The notes below the pieces were generated by a model that was not told where the DNA came from, searched no databases, and saw nothing but the letters and a program-made list of their open reading frames with translations. Source: Oreocharis arfaki (Eukaryota > Chordata > Aves > Passeriformes > Paramythiidae). From it: DNA of 64,000 bases. Both the position numbers and the translations under genes were made by a program. The stretch spans positions 1,054,001-1,118,000 of the forward strand of contig VZRR01013053.1 of assembly GCA_013398015.1 (NCBI GenBank), written 5' to 3'. This document shows, one piece after another, positions 13,101 to 26,332 of the stretch (the stretch's first letter is position 1; each line of letters begins with the position of its first letter).

Positions 13101-15769
13101 AGGAAATGGATGAACAGACAGACATATTTCCATGAACACTCTACGGTAGATTGACTTAAAAAGCTAAGGATGATGCTTGTTTTCAGTAGGAAATAAATTG
13201 GTAAATACACAGTTGTCATTTTTATGTTGCCAGCACAGTACACTCAGTAAAGTCAATATCCCTGAAGTGGGTCTTTCCACCAGCCTCAAGTTACTAATGT
13301 TTTTTAAAGTTATGGGTCCTTTTCTCTCCTCTCTTGTTTCTTTTCATTTTCTCCCTCCTTATAAAATCAATTTTAACTTTCAGGTGGCTTAACTAATCAA
13401 TTTCCAACAGCTATCTACCTCTTAACTCAAAATATATACTTTGTTAAAAAGAAAAAAATGCTGAAACAAAGTAAGCTTTCAATATGATTTCGAATTTCTA
13501 AGTAGGGCATGATGAGTTGTATTTAACTGTTCGTCCTGTTTCCAACAGACTCAGCAGGGACATGAGTTTGATAAGAGAATGATTAGGGTTCTGATCTCTT
13601 TTTTTTCCCTGGCATCAGGCTTATTTTAAACCATGTTTGTTTGCTTTGCTGTATCTGCTACATGTGATCTAGGTCAACATGACACTTTTGTTCTTTTTCC
13701 ACTTCCAAGAGTGGAAAGTTTCCAGCAGCTTCATCTTCTGCTGATCTGGGCCTTCTATTGGCAAAGCAGTAACATTAGAGTAGACCTGATATGTGTAGAA
13801 TGGATCGATATCTGCAACAAATGGAGTTTTTTACTGCCTAGCTATTGGCTCTTTGATTTCGTTGTCTAGTGATACCTCTGATTATAATGGAGTCTCTTTC
13901 TCATCTACACAATTTTATCTTGAAGGAACTAGATATGCTGTTCTACACGTCGATATACTCACTAAGGCATTTGTTGTAAATCTCTGAGACATCCTACTTT
14001 ATTCATATTGTATGTAACAAGGCACTGCTCTTAGGACATAGTTATGCATCTAAGAAATACAAGAAAACATTTATAGATAATTAGTAAACTCTAATCAGAA
14101 CAAAATTTTCCAACTTTCTTGAGTTTGTTTTTTGATTTTTTTTTAATGGTAACATGCTTTAAAGATTTCATATTTTACCTTTTCAAGCTACTTTGAAGCA
14201 GGTAGGATTCCCTGCTCTCTACTTCTGAAAGGTAATATTTTAAATAGTGATTCAGGTTTTTTTAACAAATTTTCCCCCAATTCAAATGGAAGATTAGCAG
14301 CTGTAAAGCTAGTCCACACTGTCTTTTCTTGAGCTAGTGAAGTTTAGCAGTCAGACTTTTGGCACTGGATCTCCTCTTGGCTCTTTCACTGTGATTTACC
14401 TGTTTTTCTTGGCAAGGCCTGATCCGAGTAACAGGGGAAAAAAAAGCCCATCCTCATATTCTTTCTGGAGGAAACAGAGCATTCAATGAAATTAGTAGAC
14501 AGAAACACAAAATAGAATTTTCCACTAAGTTTTAGTTTTCAGTGATCAAAGGTTTGCTACACCATGCTCCAAACACAGATTTTTCAAATTTATCTGATCT
14601 AACATATTTTATTTCTTTCCTTTTTTTTTTTCAATTCTTGAGTATGTCATTACTTAAAATAAAAATAGGAAACCTTCAATGTAAAACTTATTTAAAATAA
14701 ATTTTAATAACTAAGATTAAATAGTTCACTGTTTATTTTGGAGAAAAAGGTATTAAATATTCCTAAAATATCTAAAAAGAAAAGAGCTTAAAAATATTGT
14801 CATGCTGTTTCATAACATTGAGTAATCTCTCAAAAAGGTTGGCTGTAATTGCATTTTTATCATCTGCTAATGTTTTATTGCTTTTTTTTTTTTTAACTGC
14901 ATCATGATTCACAGTAATGTCTATCCATCACTTCCATTAAATATTTCCAGGGTCTGTTAGAATAATAGATTGATTCATGCTCATTTTCTGCTGTATTTTT
15001 AAGGTAGACCATTTTTGCATAGAATTCTAAAACTTGATTTCAAGTTTTGCACAGTTACACAACCTATTTTTTTCCAGATGCATTCTCTTTAATCAGATTC
15101 ATTGCTGCCAGTCTGTGCCTTAGGCATTAATATAAATTATGGAAGAGACTCATGCAAGTGGAATATCCTAACACCACCACAGTGCCCAGAACTTTGGCCA
15201 AAATTTGCACAGTGTAGCAGGAGCTCAGTTACAGCTGCCTGGATGCTGTTCCTGGCATTTGAGTCCAGATCTATGACCCGAAACTGCCTAGGTCTGCAGT
15301 TGCCGTGTTACCTCCAGGCCATCATGGTACTGCAGCCACGACTCCAATGAGTTTTGAAATACTTTCTACATAGTTTAGGAAGCAGGCATGGACGCACTTT
15401 GGTGAGGTAGTGTACAGATTTCAGCAATATTCATGATTAAAAAAATTAATGCTTTCCAGGTGCTGAAATGTTGTTGTACAAAAATCCTTGGCATTCAGTT
15501 ATATAATAAAAGAATCCTCAGCCTTAACATGTTGCACGTAAAAGTTTAAAAGTATGAAATAATATTGTACTAAAGGCATTGAGGACATTCTTTGGAGTTC
15601 ACAAACAGGCTAATCTGTAACAAAAATAGAGCTGTCAGAAAGGGACATCATCTGAGTTTGAATATTCTTTTTTTCTGTTTGCTTCTCTGATTTTGTAGAA
15701 ACAGGGTCATAATTTTTAGTCCTTGAGACTGACAATTTCAAACCAGCTGCACGTCACCAAGTGTTTCAC

Positions 15770-15785
15770 CTTTTATATATAAAAG
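15770..15785. repeat. 16-bp perfect AT palindrome
   Basis: CTTTTATATATAAAAG is a perfect, spacer-free palindrome that contains a TATA-box-like core on both strands. No initiator, GC-rich promoter or transcript evidence is visible around it, so I do not call a promoter. Confidence 0.85.
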
Positions 15786-16305
15786 TACCTCGAAACCCAG
15801 CTAGAGCTTCTCTACAGCACTTGTACACTGCTTGAACTAAAACTTGGGCAAAGGCCCTGGGCACACTTATTTTAAATTTCGATCACTGATTGGTGTGTTT
15901 CCTTTCCTATACAATAAAATATTGATTCCAGCACTTAGAGAGGATGTCTAATTAAAGCCTTTTGTGGTAAACATTGTGAGCAGCTCCAACACTGCTCTTG
16001 ATCCAGATGAAGTGGGGGCAAGGATTAAAGGATTTGTTGAAGGCTGGTGAATGAAAGACTGAGCTTAGAGACAACGTTAGAATTTTCTACTCTGTGTGAC
16101 TAGTTTTGCTGCTGGAAAAATTGTGAAAAAACACTGAGGTGAAGTAAAGGACTCGTTACACATTAAAAGGTATTTGAGAAGGAAATGAAAGCATAAAGTT
16201 TTAATAAAAAAAGAACTGCCATGAGAACCTGATTGTTCTCTGTTTTAACAAGGGATAATAAAGTTAGTAGATGTTGCGTAATTTGATGATTAAATCTTAA
16301 GAAAT

Positions 16306-16325
16306 CCAGTTTTAAGAAAAACTGG
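16306..16325. repeat. 8-bp stem, 4-nt loop hairpin
   Basis: CCAGTTTT (16306-16313) and AAAACTGG (16318-16325) are exact reverse complements around the loop AAGA. Confidence 0.8.
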
Positions 16326-17666
16326 TTTTTCTGTTCTGGCGTCTGAGCACTGGGGATTTTTGTGTGCTTGCATGTTTGTATATTTGCATATGCATAGGTG
16401 CATTAACAAAACTAATTGTATGGAAGATTGTTATAGAAATCAGACCACCTTTGTTCTACAGTCAGCAAAGAGATGGATTGCAAAAACCATTTGCTAGGAA
16501 TTGCTGAGTCTAGGATCCTTCCACCAGATTTTAATCCAGCAAATCTATTTTACTCCCAGACAATGAGACTGTTAATGGTGGTATTTTTCCAGCTACCAGG
16601 CTCTTCCGTGCAAAGTGAAGCTTAGGTGCTGTTGCCTTAGGACGGGTTTACATTAGCAGAGCACCACAGCGCCCAGAAACAGGAGGGAAATCTTATTCAC
16701 TACTCCAGGTTATCACTTCTGATCCAGGCTAGTAAGGATAGAGGATCAAACAATAGTTTAATGGGCGCGAATTTCACTGCAGGGTAAAGTTTATGTGAAG
16801 GAGGGCTTGCTGACTATGCTTGATCAACTCTTATTTTTTGGATATAACAATTTTTATTGCTATTGGCTATTACTGCATAGTAATACCTATGTTAAACATG
16901 GAAAAAATTATTAGCTTCTAGCTCTTTGAATTCTTCACTAGTCCCTGCCAATGCAACAGACCATGTATTAAAGTTCAGTGATACTGATGAGGTAGTGAGA
17001 GTCAGATTGAGTAACAGGATGATCTCGTCTGTGGGGAAAATTGCTTGAAGTTATTACAGACTAAGCAGTGCTACAACATCTCCAACAATAAAAAAGCTGA
17101 AATCTGTCTCTACTTTAATATTTACTGTGGCCTCAGAAGAATTGCAATTCATGTAACTTGTAAATTCTTTTATTTATGCTTCCCCATAGAAATAGCAGCA
17201 CTTAGCCGCTGTGAAAATTAAGTTTGCGTCACAGAGCTGAACACCAAGCCTGCTTTTCCCGTGACAAATCCAGGTTCTGTCAGCTTCCTGAAGCCTCAAT
17301 ATTATTGAGTTACATCGGCAGTAATTTCCTCATTCTAGTGCAATGAGATAAAATTAAACCATTTGGTTAGTTTAAATTAATTTTTTAAGTTTAAAGAAGA
17401 TACTTAGTTTTAAATTACTGGTGCTACTATTGTATTTAGTTCAATTCTGAATTAATATTTTCATTGGACACAATAACCTTTAGGAATTCATGAGGGAGAC
17501 CTGATGGTGTGTCTTTTAATAAGTCAATCAACTAAACGTGCCAAAACCTCATGATTTATTTAATGTATAATGAAGGGCAGAAAAGTATCTATGCAGTCTT
17601 GTCCTTGGCACAGCTAATCCAGAAAGTTTGCTAAAAATATGTCCCAATATAATACTAATTTTCTGA

Positions 17667-17691
17667 TATGACTTTCATGGTGAAAGTCATA
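17667..17691. repeat. 11-bp stem, 3-nt loop perfect hairpin
   Basis: TATGACTTTCA (17667-17677) is exactly complementary to TGAAAGTCATA (17681-17691) around the trinucleotide TGG. This is one of the tightest hairpins I saw in the window. There is no flanking extension and no transposon end that would explain it. Confidence 0.9.
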
Positions 17692-18040
17692 GCTCTGTGA
17701 ATTTGAGGTTTACCTCCTAAGTCAGTAATAAAATATTGTCTCTTTTCACCTCTTTTATTTAACTAATTTTGTAGTAATTAGTGGCAATGTAATTTTTGTC
17801 AGTTTTGAGGAGCCTTGTAGATACATCAAATCTACCTCTATCTATGCAGACCCACAGAAAAAAAGAATGGTTGCTGGTCAGTACAATACAGATTTTTATC
17901 CTGGTATATGCAGTTCTCTGAGTCTTTCTCCTTTCTTCTTGAAATGAAAGCCCAGGAAGTACTAATCTCTGTATTAATTTTTATAGTGCCAAAAAATGAG
18001 TATTGATCTCTGTCTTGTCATCCTAAACAGGTAGTGGCTG

Positions 18041-18083
18041 CTTTTTCTTTTTTTCCTTTTTCTTTTTCTTTTTCTTTTTCTTT
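18041..18083 (+). repeat. (TTTTTC)n pyrimidine tract
   Basis: This is a nearly pure pyrimidine tract of TTTTTC units on the plus strand. CTGCTTTTTC at its left edge (18038-18047) is exactly complementary to GAAAAAGCAG at 18158-18167, and the region 18138-18180 is purine-rich. The two tracts could fold back on each other or form a triplex. Confidence 0.9.
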
Positions 18084-18167
18084 GACAGTTTGGTGGGAGA
18101 CACTAGTTTCTCTACTGTGTCTGTAAAGTGTTAATGAATGAAAAACGAAAAAAGGGGGAAAAAGCAG

Positions 18168-21100
18168 TAGAAGAAAACGATTCTTTCAGAAATTAATATT
18201 GAGCTGGTTTCATATCTGCAGCAGTGGGTCTATGCTGGAAGTGTAATGGGAAATAACAATGAGAGCCGCAAATCCTTGTAATTGCTGGAGTTATCAGTAC
18301 TGTGTCTCTGCTAGCTGCTTCTGGAAATCAGGGGCCAAATCTGAGTAAATATAATTTTAAATGTAAATCCGGACAAGTGCATTGTTCAAATAGGTACAGT
18401 TTTGGAAAGAAAGTAGGTTAGTTTAGGTCTGATTTATTGGATTATTCTTATCTTGCTGTTGTAGCCCCAGACTAGTAATATAGTGAAAATTGCAGAAAAA
18501 ATGGGGAGCCCTACATTCTAGTGATGACAAGAGGTCACAGGCCAGTGTTTAAAATAAGCTTACACTTAGTCCAACAGGCGTAGCTGAAAAGGTTGATTGT
18601 AATCTGTCTTTGTATTTCCTTCAGCTTTGGGTCTCCTTTTGTTTTGGCATTTTTAGTAGTATTTGTTAATAATCTTTGCTTAGGCCCAGAGCTTCCTTTC
18701 TTGTAGAAAGCTCTCTTTCAGGTTGAACTGCAATTGTCTCTTCCTGGGTGCTTGTGTACACAGCAGTCACCTGTCACCTGTTTTTTAACCTTTTTTTTTT
18801 TATTTATTACTCTAGACTGTATACCCAATATCAGCTCCTGTAGTCTTTCATGTTAATCTTCCCCAATCTTTTCTAATAGTTTTAAGATTGATCTCCAATT
18901 CTTAATTAATGAAAAGTTTAAAACACACTGAGAGCACCCAAATGTTCTATTGGAGGTATAGGTGCTTTCTGATTGTCATCTTTCTTTTGACATCCACTGG
19001 TTACAGATACGCAGTGTTGAGCTGTTTATCTTATTTTCTTTCTCTTATACAGTTTTGACCCTTTGGGGAGTTTACTTGCTCTAGTTTCATCAGCTTATTT
19101 TATTTTTAACTCTTGAGAATCAGGCAAGCTGTTTGGTGAGCTCTTCATTGTTGAATTGATGACTATTGCTCTCCCTAGGAAAAATGTGTTTCTCTGATAT
19201 CCTCTCTTCATTGTTTCCAGAGTTTGTAAAGATAAAGGAACATTTATCAAGCATGTAGACCAGGTACATGATGTAGACTCATGCAGCCAAGGACACTTTT
19301 CTGTGGGCTGAGCTGCACAGTTCGTTGAAAAGGTGAATTTACAGTTGTACCACAGTTTAAATTGCTTTCTGGAATGAAGGCAAAAGAAAAAAGAAATTAA
19401 AAGTAGAATATAAACCAATTTTCGCTTGCCTGTTATTACCTTAGTAAGCAACTGATGTTCTGAAACTTGAAAAAATTCTTGAACAAATGAGGCTGGTTTT
19501 CATCCTTCTGAAAAAGGATCTACTGATCATCTAAAAACTCTTTTCTTGGTACAGGATTCATAAGTTCAGAAGTTAAAACCAGGTAATTTATAGATTCAAA
19601 GTGGAGAAGATGAACGAGAGAACTTTTTAGAAAGTGAAATATCTTCTCTTTCTGTATGACCTTGCTTCCTACTTTTTGAATGTACTTCTACATAAATGTA
19701 GAAGAAATGTTTCAAATAATTTTAAAATTCCAGTTTTACCAAAATCTTTAGGATGGATCAAATTCTCATCTTTGTTTGAAGAATTCAGCAATAATTTAAT
19801 CTAAGTTAGGAATACTTATTTGGGAAAGGCACTTGCAAATATACGGTATGTATATTAGTGAGGGAAGAAATGACTTTGCAATGTAGCATAGTAGCTATTT
19901 GAAGGATTTAAGCAATGGCTAAAAGACTAGCTGTGTTGGCTTTCATTAATTTCTTCATTGTTTTGTTTCCTTTCTTCATGTTTTTAGCAGGACCAAGCTG
20001 TAGTTATACATTTAGCTTGATAGATGTTCCCTCTGGGAACCATGGAACTATGCTAAGAATCTTAGTCTTAAATAGCATTATATCTCACAGACAGTACCTT
20101 GATTAAGATGAACTTTAATTAAGATAAATGGTGGCTGCTTAGTCATCTGTTTGCCATGGTGAGACTTGTATCTTCAGATTAATGTTAGAAGTAATGAAAA
20201 ATTATCATTTTCTTAGTGAAAGCACAATTAGATTTTTGCAGGGTTGTTGCCCACCTGTCCTGATAAGTGTACACCTGTAAGAAAGCAGTAGCAAGCAATT
20301 TCATGATACAGATTTTTCTCTCTAATGGAGTTGTATTATCTTCCTAGCTATCCTAGAAGGATGAAAGTCAGCAGTATCTGTTCCGGGAAGAATATTATTT
20401 AATCAAGGTTAGACTTAATTGCTTCTGATGCAAACAGTATTCTTGCCTTGATTCATAGAACAGTGAGGGTGGTGCTTTTTTTGTTTATTTAGGAAGACGG
20501 TCCATTCAGAAATTCAGATAAATTGTTCTGTTGAAGAAGCCTCAAAATGTACACATTATTTAGTTTTGACATTTCATCTTCCTTTGCACTATTGAGTACA
20601 TCAGCTTGAATAGCAATCCATAAAGGTACCGTTTTGTCTGTACCTCCACAGGTAGTTTTGGATCTTGTGCAGTCAGAAACATTGGAAAATAGCCAGTTCC
20701 TTAATGTCAGCTTTAACCTGAACAGCCTGTTACTTCTGGGAATAATTTAAAATAGCGCAGTATTATTGGTTTTTAAACCAAGCATTCTCAAGGTTCCACT
20801 TAAAGAAAAAAAGAAAAAGAGGATCTTTATGACCCAAATCTACCATGGCAGAGTTATAAATGCATTAATTTTTTATCCAAATGTGACTTTTTTGAGCTTC
20901 CACAGTCACAGCAAAAATCCTGTCCTTTTCCTGGTTGTGTGAGTTGTTCACCTGAGTTCCATATTTCCACTTGCTCAAGGCCTAAGCTTTTTCCAAGCAT
21001 ATGTACAAGAAAAATTTGACAGCAAATATGTAATGGAAAATACAGTGCAGCTCCTTAGTAGACAGATTAATATGGATATGACAGTTATCTAAATTTTTCA

Positions 21101-24100
21101 CATTTCTACGGGCGTGGCATTTGAGTTACTTGTATATGGCTGATGCAATGAATTTGTTCTTATCCACAGAGTGATGAGAAATTAGATTGGAATACAACCA
21201 GATGAATGAACACCTTTTCTGCTACTGCTGACTTACAATGCCATCTTTACAAAGGAGGTTCATATCTCCTCTTTTGGGCAATTATCTTGTATTTCAAATG
21301 TATGCTTAGACAAACTACTTAATGCATGTAATAAAATTTGTATACAGGCTCTTTGGCATCTCACAGTCTTCAAGGCTGCTTCCTAATAAAACAGTGAAAA
21401 TGTGAGTAGTCTGCAAATCACAGATACAATCCAATCTTGGGCCTGATTTAGTGTAATGTCTCTGTTCAGAACTGGGTTATAACATCACTTAACATGAGTA
21501 TATATGCTTCCTTAGATAAACAAAGCAGATTATCAAATGTGAAAAATTAAACTCTTCAGGAAAGCATATTTTCTATTACTGTTAAGTATCCAAATGCCTT
21601 TTTCACTGTGCTAACATTATTTGAATCATTCAATGAAATATGCTGTTTCTGTAAATCTAAAGGCTCGTTACTACAGTCAAAGTATTAAATTTTAATGTTG
21701 ATGTTTTCTTGATATGAGTAGTCATACAAACAAGTTATTAGGAGTAAACAAACAATATGGTTGTACACCTTGCTCCCGGTTTTATTCAGAAATAGCACAG
21801 TTTTCTCAGTTTCTTGTTAATGTGCCCTGAGAAGACAAGAGACAACAAGACTTTGGTTTTGCGTTTTGTCATATATATAATCTTGCTAGATAAGATTTTT
21901 CAAAGGTCATATTTTTACCATAATCTTGAAGCAGTTGAACAACTGTCGATAACACTCAACTTTTGTACAATGCTCCCAATATAGCTTTTGAAATGGCCTA
22001 GAGAAGAAATAGTCAAACAGTTATTTTGTTATAGAGTAATGAAATATTTTCACTTGATTGTGAAAGCATGTTACACGCTTATGGGTTAAACAAAAAGTTG
22101 CACAGACAGTAAGATGTTATGAAAATGCATATTTTATGAAATTCTACGACTGGGTGTTTTATGATTTGCATTTAACTATATACCATTTACTACCAACTTT
22201 TTTTTTTTAAAGCAGCTTTTCTACCAAAAGAAAACAATAAGTAAAAGAAATTATATAACTTGAAAAATAAAAAAAATAATTATCTTGAAGTATTACTAGA
22301 GAAGTAGAAACCATTTGTGCGAGTTGTACATAGAAGGAAAAATTCCAACAACTTATAATTTACCACTTTATCTTGTGAAATACGAGTGTTTTTTCTAGAC
22401 TAATTTATTCATTTGAAATATTTGTAAAATATTTACACTACCTGATTCAGCTGTGAAATGATATTTTACTTTAGAAGGCTTAAAAACCAAATAGCTTTCA
22501 AGACTATAAATATTTATTTGCCTTAGTTTATAGTAGACGATGAAGATCATAGCTTTAGAATTTTGTAGGTCTTGGTATATTTTCAATGTTAAGCTAGAGT
22601 TTCTGGCAGAGTGAGACATGTATGGGTAAAAGTAGTGGTCCAGTTAGCTTTGTTGTGGTATCTAGGCTTCTTATTTAAATAAAATTTTCATTAGCAGTAC
22701 AATATAATAGAGGCAGAACATTTTCGGCAGGTGTAGGGCTGCATCAGATTCCTGCAGATCTCCTAGGTAAGATATCCTGCACTTTAAAAAATATTTGAAA
22801 ACCTCTTTTTGCTTCTTGACCTCTAGTAAATACCAGCATCCTTCATCTTTCTTGCAGCAGCTTTCTAATCTTTAGTGCAGAGTAGCAGTTGATATTTGAT
22901 TGTAGCCTTGAGTACCAGTTTCAGTATTTCAGTGAGGTAAAGCTTAATCTCTTCATCTTAAAGAATCTATTTCGAGAAGGGATGTGGTTTAGGAAGAAAT
23001 TTCAAAACAGCTGCATTTTCTAGTTCTATCAAGGTCTCAGAAAACCACACAGAAATAAAATGACTTCCAACCCCCTTTCTCTGACCTCTGGTGTTTGTAC
23101 TGTGTAATTTAAAATTTTTTAAACTTTCTCTCTCTTTTTTCTACCCAGAAAAGTTGTCTTGAATTACCTGAAAGACTTACATTTATCTGGAATTTCTGTA
23201 TATCTGGTAGCCTTCATAAGCTTTATGGTACCAACCAGGATGTGGCTTATCTGGAAGTTCTATATATTATGGCTGTGTCTAGTAAAGCCATGTCTGTCTA
23301 ATAAGACAGATAACTTCAAAAAGCATCAGATGAACTACCTGTACATGTAGTTAGATTACTTATGCAAGGCTTAAACCCATTAAATCTGCTATATCCCAGT
23401 AATTTTAGGTACACTTCATGTGCAGAGCAACCAATCAGCAGATACAAAGCAGCCTGTGCCTCCTTGCAGTAGTGCATAACCTCTACAGATCATGAGGCCA
23501 TAATGTCCAGACAAAACTTAGTGGGAGACAGTCTTCCTAGCTCCAGAAATATCCTCATGGGGCTGGAATAGACGGCAAGGAAGTAGGCAGGACACCCCTT
23601 TACACCTAAGGCTAGGTTTGTGTATCGCCATCTGAACTGAGCCCTGCTGTAAGGACACCTGGTACAGACACAGGCTGGTTCCAGAAATTCTGCTGGATCT
23701 TCCCGTGTGTTAGCCTTCAAAGGTTATGCAGAGGATCATAGATATATCTGTATGTGTAATGAGTATTTTTACATGCAGTAACACTGATTTCCTGTGGTTT
23801 CTGCTGTGGGGTTTTTATTTGTTTGTTACTGTAGCCTACTATCTTGCATTAGCCAAAGTATATGAAAATGGCTTTTATACCTAAATCATTCAACTTGGGA
23901 AAATGTAATGAAAAATCACTTTATAAACTTCAAGTATTCTCATGAGATAATGAAAATTTATTGTTCTTACTAAGCAGAGCGAAGGATTATACACTTAATG
24001 CTGAAAGAAACCCTACCTGATTTATTTGCTCTGTTTTAATAAAACAAAAGAAATACAATGAATTATTATTAAAAGTTTTAAGGTTTGAAGCAATATTTAC

Positions 24101-26313
24101 ACTCTTCTTGTTTTCTAGAACCAGAGCCTGGTTTTAGTTATATTTATTTTATTGTTTTAAACTCATGCTTTAGTAGTGTTTCCTTCCCATTCTTGGCAGT
24201 GGAAGCACATGATGTATCGAGATTGACTGAAACGTCTTCAGTTAAAAAAAGAAATCTTCACAAGGTAAAGAGCATGTTTTTGCATTGTTACAAAAAGTGT
24301 ATTAAACCTCATTACATACTCTTTTCCAAGGAGGCTGAGCAGGGTGATTCTTGTTCTCCTTGATTGTCTGTGTAGTAAATTACAAAATTAAAAAGCAAAG
24401 AGATGGTGAAGAGATGCAAGCAAGAAGTATCAGGACAAGTCTCCTGAAAGAAAACTCTTTCGATAAAAGGGTGAAATTTATAGGTAGTTTTGAGTACTTT
24501 GACACTCCTGACTAAAAAAGAAAAAAAAAAAAAATTAAAATGTCGGTTGTATTTTTTTTTTCTCAAATTCCACCATGCTATGGGATTTGAAAGCTTTAGT
24601 GGGGGAGAGGAAAAGTGAGAGACTGGAAAAAAAATTGCGAATTTTAAGGCAAAGTATCTTAGGAAAAATTTCCAATACTTTTAGACATCCTGTTTGAGTT
24701 TTTTTAATGGCCAGCTTTTTTTATCTTTTACTCCTCTGGCACATGTTTGATCTGCTACTGTTTCGTGATGTTTTGCAGTTGAGTTGGTCTGAGTTCTGAG
24801 TGATGATTCCTTAACTGTCTGCTCACCTAGGTATTTGCAAGCTGTTTGTGGATAAGCTTTTTCTCCTCTTTTCCGGTGTACACCACTTTGCAGATCATCA
24901 TTTCATTGACACACAGTATCTGAATATTCAGTGTTTTGAAGATTTTAAAACAAGTGTCTTGCAATTTGGATAACATATATACACAAGTCTAGATAAAGCC
25001 CTGCCCCCTGGAAGATACCTTTGGGATTCAGATCAATTGCCTTTCGTGATTTAGGTCTTGTGCCAGAAATGTCTCCTCCTGTTTTCTCTCTTAAAAGAAA
25101 ATCTTCAACAGGCAGTTCCCTGTAGATTTTTCTGGTTCACAGTCATGTAAAAAATCTCCAGTATTCCCTGTCTGCAGCATTTTAATATCGTTTGTATGTT
25201 TGCGTTGTCCATTCTTCATGGATTTTAAAGCAATTTAGTAACAATACAATCCATATACCACTTTTTTTTTTTTAAGGTTTATCTTTTGCAGAAAAATTCA
25301 TAGTGAACACTAGAGTTTTATTCTTCTCTATCAGCACGTTTTTTGTTATGTTGTCCAGTGCTCATGTTTGCTGTAATGGCATGTAATACTAACGTTGCTG
25401 TGATAAATTTTTACAAGGTCCACATACTTTGTAATGCTGTTGCATCAGTTGGTAGAGGATAAGCTATAAAATTTTTTTAAAAGCTATACTTTTACACTAT
25501 ATGACAAATTGCCAAGGACCCTCTTTGGGCTTAAGGTTTAGAAGAAAACATCAGAAAAAAAAATTATTGCTCTTGCTTTTCACTTCCATAATGCAAATGA
25601 CATTTGAGAGCAAATTCCGTGAGAAATCACCTGTATCTTCATCAGTGTCTCTTCACAATCAAGTGCTGGAAATTGTGTCTGGCTAATATTTTTGTCAGCT
25701 CTCATGAGCTCTGAGTGGTGATCATCAAACCAAGGGCTAGTTTCGTTTTTTCACAGTGTAGCAATTTTACTGAGCTTCTGTTTTTGGTACAAACAGTCAT
25801 TTGATTTACAAAAGCTGAGACTATGACAGACAAAATGAGGGCTGTGTGTGTGTCTTTTTGACTGGTGATGTGATTGTGTTACTGCTGTGATAAAGCTTCA
25901 TGTATTCACACAGAAAAGAATAGTTTTGTACTATTTCTAGCCTTGTTCTGAATGTATTCATGGAGTAACTTTCACTGTCTGTTCCAAATTTATCTGATTG
26001 TCTCAGGAAGTCTGATAGAACAACAGCTGACATCTGTGGCTGCTTTGACTCTCACAAACAATCAGCTAAAATCAACTCAAAGCATCTGTCACAGTCACAA
26101 CACAGATGAGAAGAGTTGTGTAAAGGATGGGGAGCAATAAGTAAAGTATACTTTGTGGGTGGGGAGTGGAGATGTGTTGTTTAAACCTGATGACATCATT
26201 ACTTCACAATTTTATGTGGTTTTTGGTTTGTCACTTTGGTTTATTGAAAAGTGGCAGTTTGATGTTTCAAGTAACCACAATGTTTGCAAGGTGGAGGTTG
26301 GGTGGGGATTTTA
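18168..26313. other. non-coding AT-rich stretch
   Basis: No gene is supported. The longest open frame (19095-19451, minus, 118 codons) starts with a hydrophobic Leu/Ile/Phe run but matches no family I know and has no promoter or splice context. A slightly GC-richer patch at about 23440-23720 contains nothing I can name. A near-pure A-rich tract runs from 24514 to 24534. Confidence 0.5.
19685..19704. repeat. 9-bp stem hairpin, 2-nt spacer
   Basis: CTTCTACAT (19685-19693) and ATGTAGAAG (19696-19704) are exact reverse complements separated by AA. This is effectively a 20-bp near-palindrome. Confidence 0.85.
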
Positions 26314-26332
26314 GGGGAGGGTGGAGGGAGGG
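26314..26332 (+). other. G-quadruplex-type sequence
   Basis: Four runs of at least three G with loops of 1, 4 and 1 bases (GGGG-A-GGG-TGGA-GGG-A-GGG) fit the standard intramolecular G4 pattern. A further G-rich stretch just upstream (26291-26307) extends the purine block. It stands out in an otherwise AT-rich neighbourhood. Confidence 0.8.

Larger units (their letters stand above)
7131..18037. other. non-coding AT-rich stretch
   Basis: No gene, RNA gene or recognisable transposon is supported here. Local structures are perfect inverted repeats at 10152-10188, 15770-15785, 16306-16325 and 17667-17691, and scattered poly-A and poly-T runs. The longest open frames are about 60-80 codons, lack family signatures and lie on both strands. 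Confidence 0.55.

Noticed and set aside
15770..15785. TATA-like palindrome as a core promoter
   Set aside because: No CpG island, initiator or downstream reading frame. AT palindromes are expected in AT-rich DNA.
19095..19451. 118-codon minus-strand open frame with a hydrophobic start
   Set aside because: A signal-like Leu/Ile/Phe run is common in translated AT-rich DNA. I recognise no domain, promoter or splice context.
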